33,855 nt of DNA from Acidobacteriota bacterium (GTDB taxonomy: Bacteria > Acidobacteriota > Terriglobia > Terriglobales > Acidobacteriaceae), in assembly GCA_003224855.1 (NCBI GenBank), contig QHZY01000045.1, forward strand, positions 1-33,855. Reading direction: 5' to 3'. The translations under genes and the position numbers were made by a program. This document shows, piece after piece, positions 7,352 to 14,810 of the stretch; the stretch's first letter is position 1; each line of letters opens with the position of its first letter. The notes under the pieces were generated by a model. It was not told the DNA's origin, made no database searches, and was given only the letters and a program-made list of their open reading frames with translations.

Positions 7352-8764
7352 TTAAGCAGTTGCTTCCCAGTAATAACCTTCTTCGCCATGTTGTGAGAGG
7401 TCGAGCCCCAGCACTTCGTGCTCTTCGGTGACCCGCAAGCCCACCACCAGATCGACGATCTTCAATGTAGCTAACGTGCCCACGATAGCTACCGCCCACG
7501 CTATGGAAATGCCCACCAGCTGATTCACTAGTTGATGGCCATTGCCTTCCAGCAGTCCGGAAGGCAGAACCTGACCATGCGGAGATTTGAAGATGGGATT
7601 GATCGCGCTGCTGGCAAACACACCGGTAAGCAGCGCCCCCAGAGTTCCGCCTGCGCCGTGTACTCCAAAAGCGTCGAGCGAGTCGTCATAACCGAGGCGC
7701 GTCTTTACGACCGTCACCATGTAATAGCAAAAGGCGCCAGTGATCAGCCCAATGATCATGCCGGCTTGCGGTCCGACAAAGCCTGCCGCCGGCGTTACTG
7801 CAACCAGCCCAGCGACTGCACCTGAGATCGCTCCCAGGGCAGAGGGCTTACCATTGCGCACCCATTCGGCTCCGGTCCAACCGACAACCGCAGCCGCAGC
7901 CGCCAGATGGGTTGCGATGAACGCGCTAGTGGCCAGAGTGCCGGAAGCAAGAGCGCTGCCGGCGTTGAACCCGAACCAGCCCACCCAGAGCATGCAGGCT
8001 CCCACCGAGCTCAGAACCATGCTGTGCGGCGTCATTGTGGTGTTCGGATATCCCAGACGCCGCCCCAGGTACAGCGCGCAAACCAGCGCCGATACGCCGG
8101 AGGTAATATGAACAACTGTACCGCCAGCGAAGTCGAGGGTAGGGAATCGCCCGCCCAGTGCGGCATTCAGAAATCCGCCCTTGCCCCACACCATGTGCGC
8201 CATTGGGTCATAGACCAGGATCGACCACAGCACCATGAACAACAGCATGGCGCTGAACTTCATTCTTTCGGCGAATGCGCCGGTGATAAGCGCCGGAGTG
8301 ATTATGGCGAACATCAGCTGAAAAATCATGAAAGTCTGTTGCGGAATGGTGGCCGCGTAGTCGGCATCGGGCTGCAGGCCGACGCCCCGCAGCAGCACAT
8401 AATGCAGTCCGCCGATGGCTCCATTTCCCGGCGAGAACGCCAGGCTGTAGCCGCAGATCACCCACAGCACGGTAATCAGGGCCATCATCGCGAAACTCTG
8501 CATCATGGTGGCCAGAACATTTTTCTTGCGCACCAGGCCACCGTAGAACAGAGCAAGCCCGGGACCGGTCATCATCAGCACCAGCGCAGTACTGGTGAGC
8601 ATCCACCCGTTGTCAGCGGAGCTGCGGGCATCCGCAACCTGCTGTTCGAGCTTCGCCAGGCGGCTGGCATCCTGGAAGCTTTGGGCGTGAACCATGACAG
8701 AACAAGCGATTGCGCAGAGCAGGCAGCAGAGCAGCAGCAATGTTTTTCGCATGGTGGCTCGCAT
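7352..8764 (-). CDS. amtB: Ammonium transporter, Amt family
   Basis: 470 aa from ATG 8764 (alternative ATG 8752; an upstream GTG at 8812 adds sequence with no RBS). Inner-membrane channel for ammonium/ammonia. An N-terminal signal peptide (MRKTLLLLCCLLCAIACSVMVHA, cleavage before QS) is followed by a short charged, probably helical stretch, then about 11 membrane spans. Amt landmarks: LALFYGGLVRKKN, GGTVVHITSG (first pore histidine), LWVGWFGFNAGSAL and DAFGVHGAGGTLGALL (second pore histidine). The C-terminal tail LGLDLSQHGEEGY is the usual PII-contacting tail. No glnK lies beside it. Divergent from the pseudouridine synthase gene, sharing a 106-bp intergenic region. Nitrogen control is expected from the family but no NtrC or sigma54 site was recognised. 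Confidence 0.95.
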   Translation of the reverse strand: MRATMRKTLLLLCCLLCAIACSVMVHAQSFQDASRLAKLEQQVADARSSADNGWMLTSTALVLMMTGPGLALFYGGLVRKKNVLATMMQSFAMMALITVLWVICGYSLAFSPGNGAIGGLHYVLLRGVGLQPDADYAATIPQQTFMIFQLMFAIITPALITGAFAERMKFSAMLLFMVLWSILVYDPMAHMVWGKGGFLNAALGGRFPTLDFAGGTVVHITSGVSALVCALYLGRRLGYPNTTMTPHSMVLSSVGACMLWVGWFGFNAGSALASGTLATSAFIATHLAAAAAVVGWTGAEWVRNGKPSALGAISGAVAGLVAVTPAAGFVGPQAGMIIGLITGAFCYYMVTVVKTRLGYDDSLDAFGVHGAGGTLGALLTGVFASSAINPIFKSPHGQVLPSGLLEGNGHQLVNQLVGISIAWAVAIVGTLATLKIVDLVVGLRVTEEHEVLGLDLSQHGEEGYYWEATA

Positions 8765-8870
8765 CAGTAAATTTAGGATCAGCAACACACGCCAATGTAC
8801 GTTCCCCGGCACGCGCGCGGAAATTCAAATTCTTTATCCGAAGCATCAGGAATTGTTATCGTGGGTTCGC

Positions 8871-9599
8871 ATGCAGATCAGGCGAACAGGATTGGCGCGA
8901 GCGCTTTCCAAGCTTGGTTACTGTTCCAGGTCTGCAGCGGTCCAAACAATCTCAGCGGGAAACGTAACCGTGAACGGGCGCATCGTTCGAGATCCGGAAA
9001 AAGCAGTGCGAATCGGACGGGACCGCATCGAGATCGACGGCCAGATGCTGGGTGCGGCGCCCAAAGTGTTCTTCATGTTGAACAAGCCGCGCGGCGTGGT
9101 GACAACTGCTTCGGATGAAAAACAGCGCAAAACAGTTTATGAGCTGCTGGCCAATGACGTTCCGTGGCTTGCGCCTGTCGGCAGGCTGGATATAGCAAGT
9201 GAAGGTTTGTTGCTGCTGACCAACGATTCAGAATGGGCGGCACGAATTACCGATCCGGCCAGCCACATTGAGAAGGTCTATCACCTTCAGGTGCGCGGAT
9301 TGGTGACCTCGCAGATGACGGATGCAATGCTCAAAGGAGTTCGCAGCGAAAGTGAAATTCTACGAGCTAAACGGGTGAGCATCGTGCGACAAGGAGAACG
9401 CAACACGTGGTTGGAAGTTGCTCTCGATGAAGGCAAAAACCGGCAGATCCGCAGAATGATGAAAGAGTTTGAGCTGGAAGTGTTACGACTGATCAGAATC
9501 AGCATCGGCCCGTTGACGCTGGGAGATTTGGCCAAAGGCTCTTCCCGCGCACTGACAGGAGCAGAAAAAGCTGCGCTGGACCGCGCATTCGTAGTGTGA
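8871..9599 (+). CDS. rRNA pseudouridine synthase, RsuA/RluB family
   Basis: 242 aa from ATG 8871; the longer open frame upstream (from 8694) runs antisense through the amtB 5' end and is not family sequence. An N-terminal S4 RNA-binding domain (LARALSKLGYCSRSAA, GNVTVNGRIV, about residues 8-60) precedes the catalytic domain. The catalytic Asp is in VGRLDIASEGLLLLTND (Asp107), and the family motif EGKNRQIRRMMKEF is intact. It isomerises a specific uridine of 16S or 23S rRNA; the exact site (RsuA, RluB or RluE type) cannot be decided from this sequence. The RBS is weak (AGGAA about 17 nt upstream). Confidence 0.93.
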   Translation: MQIRRTGLARALSKLGYCSRSAAVQTISAGNVTVNGRIVRDPEKAVRIGRDRIEIDGQMLGAAPKVFFMLNKPRGVVTTASDEKQRKTVYELLANDVPWLAPVGRLDIASEGLLLLTNDSEWAARITDPASHIEKVYHLQVRGLVTSQMTDAMLKGVRSESEILRAKRVSIVRQGERNTWLEVALDEGKNRQIRRMMKEFELEVLRLIRISIGPLTLGDLAKGSSRALTGAEKAALDRAFVV

Positions 9600-9607
9600 A
9601 ATTCCGA

Positions 9608-9985
9608 TCAATCGCGGGCTAGAGGGAAGCCCTTCTGCCTCCAGCCACGAATACCGCCGTCCATCGAGAGAACATTTCTGTAGCCCATTTTTTGCAGGTT
9701 GTCGGCCGCCAGCGCGGACCGGAAACCGCCCCCGCAGTAGAGAACCACAGGGGTCGCAGGATCGGGCACTCGGCTTTCGATATCGCGCTCGATTACACCC
9801 TTGCTGAGATGAATCGCTCCGGGCAGATGGTCCTTGGCGAATTCGCTTTCCTCGCGAACATCGATCAGAACGAACTTCTGGCCACGATCCATTCTTGCTT
9901 TGACTTCGTCCACGTTTGTTTCGCGAACGCGCTTCTTGGCATCGTCCACAATGTTGAGAAATCCTGGGGCATGTTGAGGGGGCAT
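9608..9985 (-). CDS. Rhodanese-like domain protein
   Basis: 125 aa, ATG 9985 with GGAG 6 nt upstream. A single rhodanese domain (about 22-120) carries FVLIDVREESEFAKDHLPGAIHL and an active-site loop YCGGGFRSALAA with nucleophile Cys84. Such proteins move sulfane sulfur (thiosulfate or persulfide) or act as sulfur carriers. No signal peptide, so cytoplasmic. The DxR and the catalytic Cys are intact, so it should be active. A plausible promoter is at 10081-10054 and a hairpin lies in its leader (10019-10039). Convergent with the pseudouridine synthase, stops 8 bp apart. Confidence 0.93.
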   Translation of the reverse strand: MPPQHAPGFLNIVDDAKKRVRETNVDEVKARMDRGQKFVLIDVREESEFAKDHLPGAIHLSKGVIERDIESRVPDPATPVVLYCGGGFRSALAADNLQKMGYRNVLSMDGGIRGWRQKGFPLARD

Positions 9986-10018
9986 GGTTTGCTCCGTCCC
10001 AAGGAACAGGTGCGTTCA

Positions 10019-10039
10019 GGGTTTGATAACAGCAAACCC
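10019..10039. promoter_or_regulatory. Hairpin in the rhodanese gene leader
   Basis: GGGTTTG (10019-10025) and CAAACCC (10033-10039) form a perfect 7-bp inverted repeat with a 7-nt loop. It lies between the predicted promoter (10081-10054) and the rhodanese ATG (9985), so it would be in the 5' UTR of that transcript. Possible roles are mRNA stability or a protein-binding site; there is no T-run that would make it a terminator. Confidence 0.35.
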
Positions 10040-10053
10040 CTCATTTTCGCTTT

Positions 10054-10081
10054 ATTCTAAACGTAAATTCAGAGTGGGCAA
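10054..10081 (-). promoter_or_regulatory. Putative sigma70-type promoter of the rhodanese gene
   Basis: On the minus strand TTGCCC (10081-10076) and TAGAAT (10059-10054) are separated by 16 bp. They match the TTGACA/TATAAT consensus at 4/6 and 5/6 positions. They lie about 70 bp upstream of the rhodanese ATG at 9985. Confidence 0.4.
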
Positions 10082-10084
10082 GCC

Positions 10085-10180
10085 ATGGGAACGGAAAGGG
10101 CGGTCACCGACGCCTGGCTGTTTTTTGAAAGTAAGTGGCAGTGCGTAGCCCGCCACTTCAGCCTTAAGCCGAATAACTAA
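10085..10180 (+). CDS. Possible 31-aa ORF, doubtful
   Basis: ATG 10085 to TAA 10180 encodes a 31-residue peptide (MGTERAVTDAWLFF, then a basic end SLKPNN). It overlaps the end of the convergent ABC transporter gene by 4 nt and has no clear RBS. The hairpin at 10133-10158 lies inside it. I do not recognise it, and chance is the simplest explanation. Confidence 0.15.
   Translation: MGTERAVTDAWLFFESKWQCVARHFSLKPNN
10133..10158. terminator. Hairpin downstream of the ABC transporter gene
   Basis: AAGTGGC (10133-10139) and GCCACTT (10152-10158) are perfect 7-bp arms with a 12-nt loop, 19 bp past the ABC transporter stop codon in the leftward direction. No T-run follows on the minus strand, so it is at best a weak or factor-assisted terminator, or an mRNA 3'-end stabiliser. 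Confidence 0.35.
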
Positions 10181-11937
10181 GTACCCGCAGCCAGTGACCA
10201 GAGTTGGGGCGCTCGCTTGTGAATGCGCATCAGCCTTCCCTGGTTCAGTTCAAGAATGACATCGCAATTCTTCAATGTTTCCACCCGGTGCGCGATCATA
10301 AACGTAGTGCGGTTCTCCATCAGGTGCTCGGTTGCATTCATGATGGCAGCTTCCGTGTGAACGTCGACCGAACTGGTGGGCTCGTCCAGAATAAGAATCG
10401 GGCTGTCGCGCAGAAAGGCGCGGGCCAGTGAAATACGCTGGCGTTCGCCGCCCGAGAGTCGGGTACCCCGCTCGCCCGCCGAAGTTTCGTAACCTTGCGG
10501 CAGCGCCGAGATGAAGTCATGGGCGCTGGCGGCCTGGGCAGAGGCTGTGATTTCTGCATCGGAGGCGTCGCGCTTACCGTAGGCGATGTTTTCCGCAATG
10601 CTGGCCGCGAACAGCACCGGCTCCTGCAGGACGACCGCGAACTGGCGGCGCAGGTCGGCAATGCGATATTCACGCAAGTCCACTCCATCCAGTAAAACCT
10701 GGCCTTCCGACGGATCGTAAAATCGCATCAGCAGATTCAGCAGGGTCGTTTTGCCGGCACCGGTCGTTCCTACTATGCCGACGCGCGAACCCGGCGTGAT
10801 TCGAAATGACAGGCCGTTGAGACCCGACCGTGCACCTTCGTACTGAAAGCTGACATCCTGGAATACAAATTCTCCTTTGGCCCGTACCAGCGGGATGGCT
10901 TTCGGGCTCTCGCTGATTTCCGGTTTTTGATCAAGAATCACGAATGCCCGCTCCAGGCTGGAGAACCATGCCTGCAGCTCAATTGTCTTGGTACTCAGTA
11001 ACTGCAGCGGTTGATAGATCTGTGCGACATATGCCATCACCACCAGCAATGACCCAACCGTCAGCGTGCCCGCCCGTACATGCTGGATACCGATATATAA
11101 GGTGGCCGCTGTGCCACCCGCGATGGTCAGCCCGGTCAGCACGTTAAAAAATGCCTGCCGCACAGCAAGATGCAGCTGACCGGAAATCCGATCATGCGAG
11201 CGCCGGATAAAACGCTCATGCTCACGTGTTTCCTGCCCGAAGGCCTTGATTACACGGATTGACCCGAGCACTTCCTGAATCACCGACATAGCCGAGCTAT
11301 CCAATGCACGCACTTCTAAAGACCGGCGCCGGACCAGGCGGCTGCAGACGGCCGACAGCAGAAGCAGGATCGGCGCAATCGCGATTGACACGCCAGCTAG
11401 TGATCGGTCGATTCGTCCGGTCACGTAAATCATCCCAGTCAGCGTGGTGATGGCGGTGAGCAGCGGGATCAAGCCCTGAACTACCACGTACTGAATGGCG
11501 GGCGCATCGTGCTGAATGCGATAGACGCAATCCGATGCGCCGTAACGATCATGAAACATCAGCGGAAGACGCTGAACATGGTTGAGTAGTTGCGCGCGGA
11601 AGTCCCACGCCAGTTTTTCGCCGGTGTAGGTTTGTAGCCACCAGCTTGCCAGTGCCTGAAGGTTTACCAGGACTGCAATGCTAAGGAGCAGAAATAGAGC
11701 CAAGCCGAGCAGGCCCAGCCGCCCTCCTGCATTCGAAAGCAAGTGCAATCCTGCAGGCAGGGATTGATGTCCAAGAACGCTATCGACGGCAATCTTCAAC
11801 GGCAGTGGATAAAGCAGGGTGAGCGGAAGCGAAAGTATGCTCAGGAAAAAAATCCCTGTCAGCTGTGGCCAGCATGCCCGTGACTGCGCCAGCACCCGCC
11901 ACAACAGCAACCCAGATTTTCGCGAAGAAGATTGCAC
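10177..11937 (-). CDS. ABC exporter, fused permease and ATPase (MsbA/multidrug type)
   Basis: 586 aa half-transporter that would work as a homodimer or with an unlinked partner, exporting a lipid, drug or peptide. Six membrane spans fall in residues 25-320, including segments near 25-50, 75-95, 155-175, 183-200 and 265-305. The nucleotide-binding domain has Walker A GTTGAGKT (390-397), Q-loop Gln438, signature LSGGE (494-498), Walker B ILILDEP (514-520, Glu519) and switch His550, all intact. The start is a GTG at 11937 without an obvious RBS, so the first residues are uncertain. It stands alone between convergent and tandem genes; no adaptor or outer-membrane channel gene is adjacent, and the substrate cannot be told. 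Confidence 0.93.
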   Translation of the reverse strand: MQSSSRKSGLLLWRVLAQSRACWPQLTGIFFLSILSLPLTLLYPLPLKIAVDSVLGHQSLPAGLHLLSNAGGRLGLLGLALFLLLSIAVLVNLQALASWWLQTYTGEKLAWDFRAQLLNHVQRLPLMFHDRYGASDCVYRIQHDAPAIQYVVVQGLIPLLTAITTLTGMIYVTGRIDRSLAGVSIAIAPILLLLSAVCSRLVRRRSLEVRALDSSAMSVIQEVLGSIRVIKAFGQETREHERFIRRSHDRISGQLHLAVRQAFFNVLTGLTIAGGTAATLYIGIQHVRAGTLTVGSLLVVMAYVAQIYQPLQLLSTKTIELQAWFSSLERAFVILDQKPEISESPKAIPLVRAKGEFVFQDVSFQYEGARSGLNGLSFRITPGSRVGIVGTTGAGKTTLLNLLMRFYDPSEGQVLLDGVDLREYRIADLRRQFAVVLQEPVLFAASIAENIAYGKRDASDAEITASAQAASAHDFISALPQGYETSAGERGTRLSGGERQRISLARAFLRDSPILILDEPTSSVDVHTEAAIMNATEHLMENRTTFMIAHRVETLKNCDVILELNQGRLMRIHKRAPQLWSLAAGT

Positions 11938-11985
11938 CGGAACGAAACCAAACTAATTTCGCTCACGATACGAGGAGTACTTACA

Positions 11986-12432
11986 TTAAGCAACGGGATT
12001 TTCGAAGCCCGCATTACCATCGGTGTCGGGCCCTGGTTCGGGGTCGCCGGCGGCGCTGGAAGGTTCCTCTTGCGATGCAGATGCGCTGCCAGCGGGAACC
12101 GAGCTCAGGAACTTTTGCAGGTCAGCTTCGAGTTTGCCGCGTTGTTGCTCGTCAAGCTCGGTGAACTCAAAAGGCTGCAGGCAGCCCTTGGTGGCCCACA
12201 TCGGAAATAGCATTACGGCTTTGCATCGCACTGTGCAATCGCCAACGTGAAACATCACCTCAGCTTTGATCCCTTCATCCAGCGGCTTTTCGAAACCGAG
12301 CAATCCTCCGGTGAATGAAAGCTGATGGACGCGGGAACGGATGTGTCGCCCATTCTCAAGTTTAACTAGCGCCAGCACCGTTCCGGCGAGTCTCACTCTG
12401 GGCGCACGACGAGCATCAGGTGTGGGTGTCAT
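11986..12432 (-). CDS. PilZ domain protein
   Basis: 148 aa, ATG 12432, RBS weak. A PilZ domain (c-di-GMP receptor fold) fills about residues 5-110. The RxxxR motif is present (Arg8-RAP-Arg12), but the second motif reads QLSFTGG, so the usual [D/N]xSxxG has Gln at its first position; binding of c-di-GMP may be altered. The last 35 residues are an acidic, Ser/Pro/Gly-rich tail that is probably disordered. It lies 48 bp downstream of the ABC exporter start in the same orientation and is divergent from a second PilZ gene at 12613, so the two may share a control region. Confidence 0.85.
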   Translation of the reverse strand: MTPTPDARRAPRVRLAGTVLALVKLENGRHIRSRVHQLSFTGGLLGFEKPLDEGIKAEVMFHVGDCTVRCKAVMLFPMWATKGCLQPFEFTELDEQQRGKLEADLQKFLSSVPAGSASASQEEPSSAAGDPEPGPDTDGNAGFENPVA

Positions 12433-12612
12433 CCGTCTGGTTATCTTTACATCAATGGGAGTACGGGGTGGAGATTACGAAAGAAACGCTCTCGGTGACC
12501 CTCGGCCGGGCAAAAACCAGCGCTACCAAACCGGAACACCGCGGCATTAGTAAGCATTAATCGTTACCCCGGTCACTTTACCCTTATCCAGCATCAGCCG
12601 TACCCTCATCGC

Positions 12613-13347
12613 ATGCCATTCAATGCACTGGTGATGTGCAAGGAGCAGGCTTGCCTTCCGATTCTGGAAGCGGCTCTGGAGCACCTGGAGATCACATTCC
12701 AGACCTGCACTTCGTCATCAGAAGCAGTGGAGTACATGTCTAAAGGACATTACTCTGCGCTGGTCATCGATTTCGATTTGTCCGGGGCTTTATCGGTGGC
12801 GCGCATGGCACGTCTCCGGCCCGCCCAGCGCCGTCCGGTGGTGTTTGCCATGATTGGGGCCCTGACCGCGATTTCGTCTACCTTTCAGGCGGGCGCAAAC
12901 TTTGTTTTATATAAGCCGCTCATCTTTGATCAGATCGTGCGTTCACTGCGCGCTGGACGCGGCTTTATGCGGCCGGATCGTCGTCACTCCCAGAGGCAGG
13001 CGCTGGAAACTCTGGTTTACCTTCAATTCGGCGTCGCGGCAATGCCCGCGGTTGTCACCGATCTGAACGAAACCGGGTTGGCGCTGCAGGCGCCCGAGCC
13101 ACTGCCACACCTTCACAACATTCCATTACGCTTTGTTTTGCCTGGAACCATGCAAATGATTGAGGGCGCAGGCGAAATGATCTGGGCTGACGATACTGGC
13201 AGGGCAGGAATTCTGTTCTCACGGCTGACACCGGCCTCCCGCAAGCAGCTCAAGCTCTGGCTGAATCGCCGCAACCGTAAATCCAAAACTGCGGTGCGGC
13301 CGGTTCGAGTTATGAAAACTCGTGCGGCATCCGCCTCCGCGCACTGA
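12613..13347 (+). CDS. Degenerate receiver (REC) domain fused to PilZ domain
   Basis: 244 aa. Residues 1-115 resemble a response-regulator receiver: SALVIDFDLSGA gives a phosphoacceptor candidate (Asp53), and FVLYKPL supplies the conserved Lys-Pro. The acidic pair that should end strand 1 is replaced (NALVMCKEQ), and the Thr/Ser of strand 4 is replaced by Ile in FAMIGAL, so it is probably a pseudo-receiver. Residues about 120-225 form a PilZ domain with RHSQR (RxxxR) and TDLNETG, where the usual Ser of DxSxxG is Asn. The C-terminus is strongly basic (LNRRNRKSKTAVRPVR). No histidine kinase lies nearby. ATG 12613 has no good RBS. Expected to tune surface, motility or transcription outputs, but no target is visible. 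Confidence 0.82.
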   Translation: MPFNALVMCKEQACLPILEAALEHLEITFQTCTSSSEAVEYMSKGHYSALVIDFDLSGALSVARMARLRPAQRRPVVFAMIGALTAISSTFQAGANFVLYKPLIFDQIVRSLRAGRGFMRPDRRHSQRQALETLVYLQFGVAAMPAVVTDLNETGLALQAPEPLPHLHNIPLRFVLPGTMQMIEGAGEMIWADDTGRAGILFSRLTPASRKQLKLWLNRRNRKSKTAVRPVRVMKTRAASASAH

Positions 13348-13389
13348 TTCGACTCCGCATCTGTTTTCCCCCTACACTTAATCTTGCGA

Positions 13390-14706
13390 ATGCCTTCACT
13401 TACATTCTTGTCTGCCGCATCGATGGCGGATGCAGTCCGTCGTAAAGAAATCTCCCCGGTCGAACTGGTCAAGGCACATTTAGAGCGGATCGAGGAGCTC
13501 AATCCGAAATTGAATGCCTATGTAGAGGTTTGCGGCGAAGCTGCTCTTGACGCGGCGAAACGGGCAGAAGATGTGATTGCGCATGGAAATTCTTTCGGGC
13601 CACTCCATGGAGTGCCGGTCAGCATCAAAGGCTCGATCGCTGTAGAAGGCATGTTGTGGGAGACAGGAACCAAATTGCGCCAGGGCATGCGGGCCTCGCA
13701 GGATGCGACGTTGGTTGCTCGTATGCGGAAAGCAGGCGCGATCATACTCGGAGTTACAAATACCGCCGAAATGTTGATGGCGTGGGAGACCGACAACATC
13801 CTCCATGGACGGACTGATAATCCCTGGGACCTCTCGCGAACCGCAGGTGGTTCAAGCGGAGGTGAAGCTGCCGCAATCGCGGCCGGAATGTCAGCCGGGG
13901 GCGTCGGCAGCGACGGTGGCGGGTCCATTCGTGTGCCTGCACATTTCAGCGGGATCTGTGGCCTGAAGCCAACGCCAGGGCGCGTGCCTGCGACGGGACA
14001 CTATCCCGAATCACTCGGCCCATTCGCGATGATCGGCGTTGTCGGCCCTATGGCGCGCACCGTCGGTGACCTGAAAATGCTGTTCGATACGATGCAGGGC
14101 CTCGATTATGGCGACACCTCGGCTGCGCCCGTGCCGGTTCAGTGGGCATCGAGAGATGATTTAAGAAAGCTGCGTATCGGATACTTCGAAGACGACGACC
14201 GCACCCCTGTCACTGCTGAGACTCGTGCTGCGGTGCGCATGGCGGCAGATGCTTTAAAAAAGTCTGGGTTCCAGGTCGAACATTTCCGCCCCGAAGGACT
14301 CGAGGAAGCACGCCAGCAGTGGTGGAAAGTGTTCGGCACGGTCGGCGGCATGCTGCTTGGTCCCATGACACGGGGACGCGAAAGTGAACTCAGTCCCGCG
14401 CTCAAGCAATACCTGCAATGGACCGCGCGCGAGCCGTGCCACAGTGGCGAGTCGTTGCTTGAAACCTGGTTGCAGCGCGACATTCTGCGGCAAAAAATAT
14501 TCCAGCAGATGAATGAATACCCGGTTTTGCTTTGCCCGGCAGCCGCCATCCCAGCTTTCAAACACGGCGAACGCAGCTGGAGCATCGAAGGTAAAACCGT
14601 GGAATATCTTGACGCCTGGAGCTATAGCGAATGGTTCAACCTGCTCGGCACACCCGCAGTGGTCGTTCCAATAATTCGATCGAATGAAGGCTTGATGAAA
14701 CCCTGA
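13390..14706 (+). CDS. Amidase signature family enzyme, C-terminus shortened
   Basis: 438 aa from ATG 13390 (a TTG two codons earlier is also open). It hydrolyses a C-N amide bond; the substrate is unknown. The Ser-cisSer-Lys triad is visible: Lys80 in GVPVSIKG, Ser155/156 in TAGGSSGGEAAAIAAG, and nucleophile Ser179 in GSDGGGSIRVPAHFSG. It lacks GatA context (no gatB or gatC), so a GatA role in tRNA amidation is unlikely. The reading stops soon after NLLGTPAVVVPIIRSNEGL, where family members normally continue about 35-45 residues (GVQVVGRP-like strand and final helix). That missing end is not seen in the other frames of the next 100 bases, so the gene may be a decaying or variant copy. Confidence 0.87.
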   Translation: MPSLTFLSAASMADAVRRKEISPVELVKAHLERIEELNPKLNAYVEVCGEAALDAAKRAEDVIAHGNSFGPLHGVPVSIKGSIAVEGMLWETGTKLRQGMRASQDATLVARMRKAGAIILGVTNTAEMLMAWETDNILHGRTDNPWDLSRTAGGSSGGEAAAIAAGMSAGGVGSDGGGSIRVPAHFSGICGLKPTPGRVPATGHYPESLGPFAMIGVVGPMARTVGDLKMLFDTMQGLDYGDTSAAPVPVQWASRDDLRKLRIGYFEDDDRTPVTAETRAAVRMAADALKKSGFQVEHFRPEGLEEARQQWWKVFGTVGGMLLGPMTRGRESELSPALKQYLQWTAREPCHSGESLLETWLQRDILRQKIFQQMNEYPVLLCPAAAIPAFKHGERSWSIEGKTVEYLDAWSYSEWFNLLGTPAVVVPIIRSNEGLMKP

Positions 14707-14810
14707 TTAATGACGCTAGTGTTTTTATACTATTCAGCTGAATTCTGTGATTACTTAGCCTGTTATCGCGATCTTCTGCTCCCGACGAGCAAGGCTCCGC
14801 ACCGCTTCAG

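Noticed and set aside
7907-8770. 287-aa open frame antisense to amtB, rich in His and Gln
   Set aside because: Composition is that of a reverse-strand shadow of membrane-span codons; amtB is intact on the other strand.
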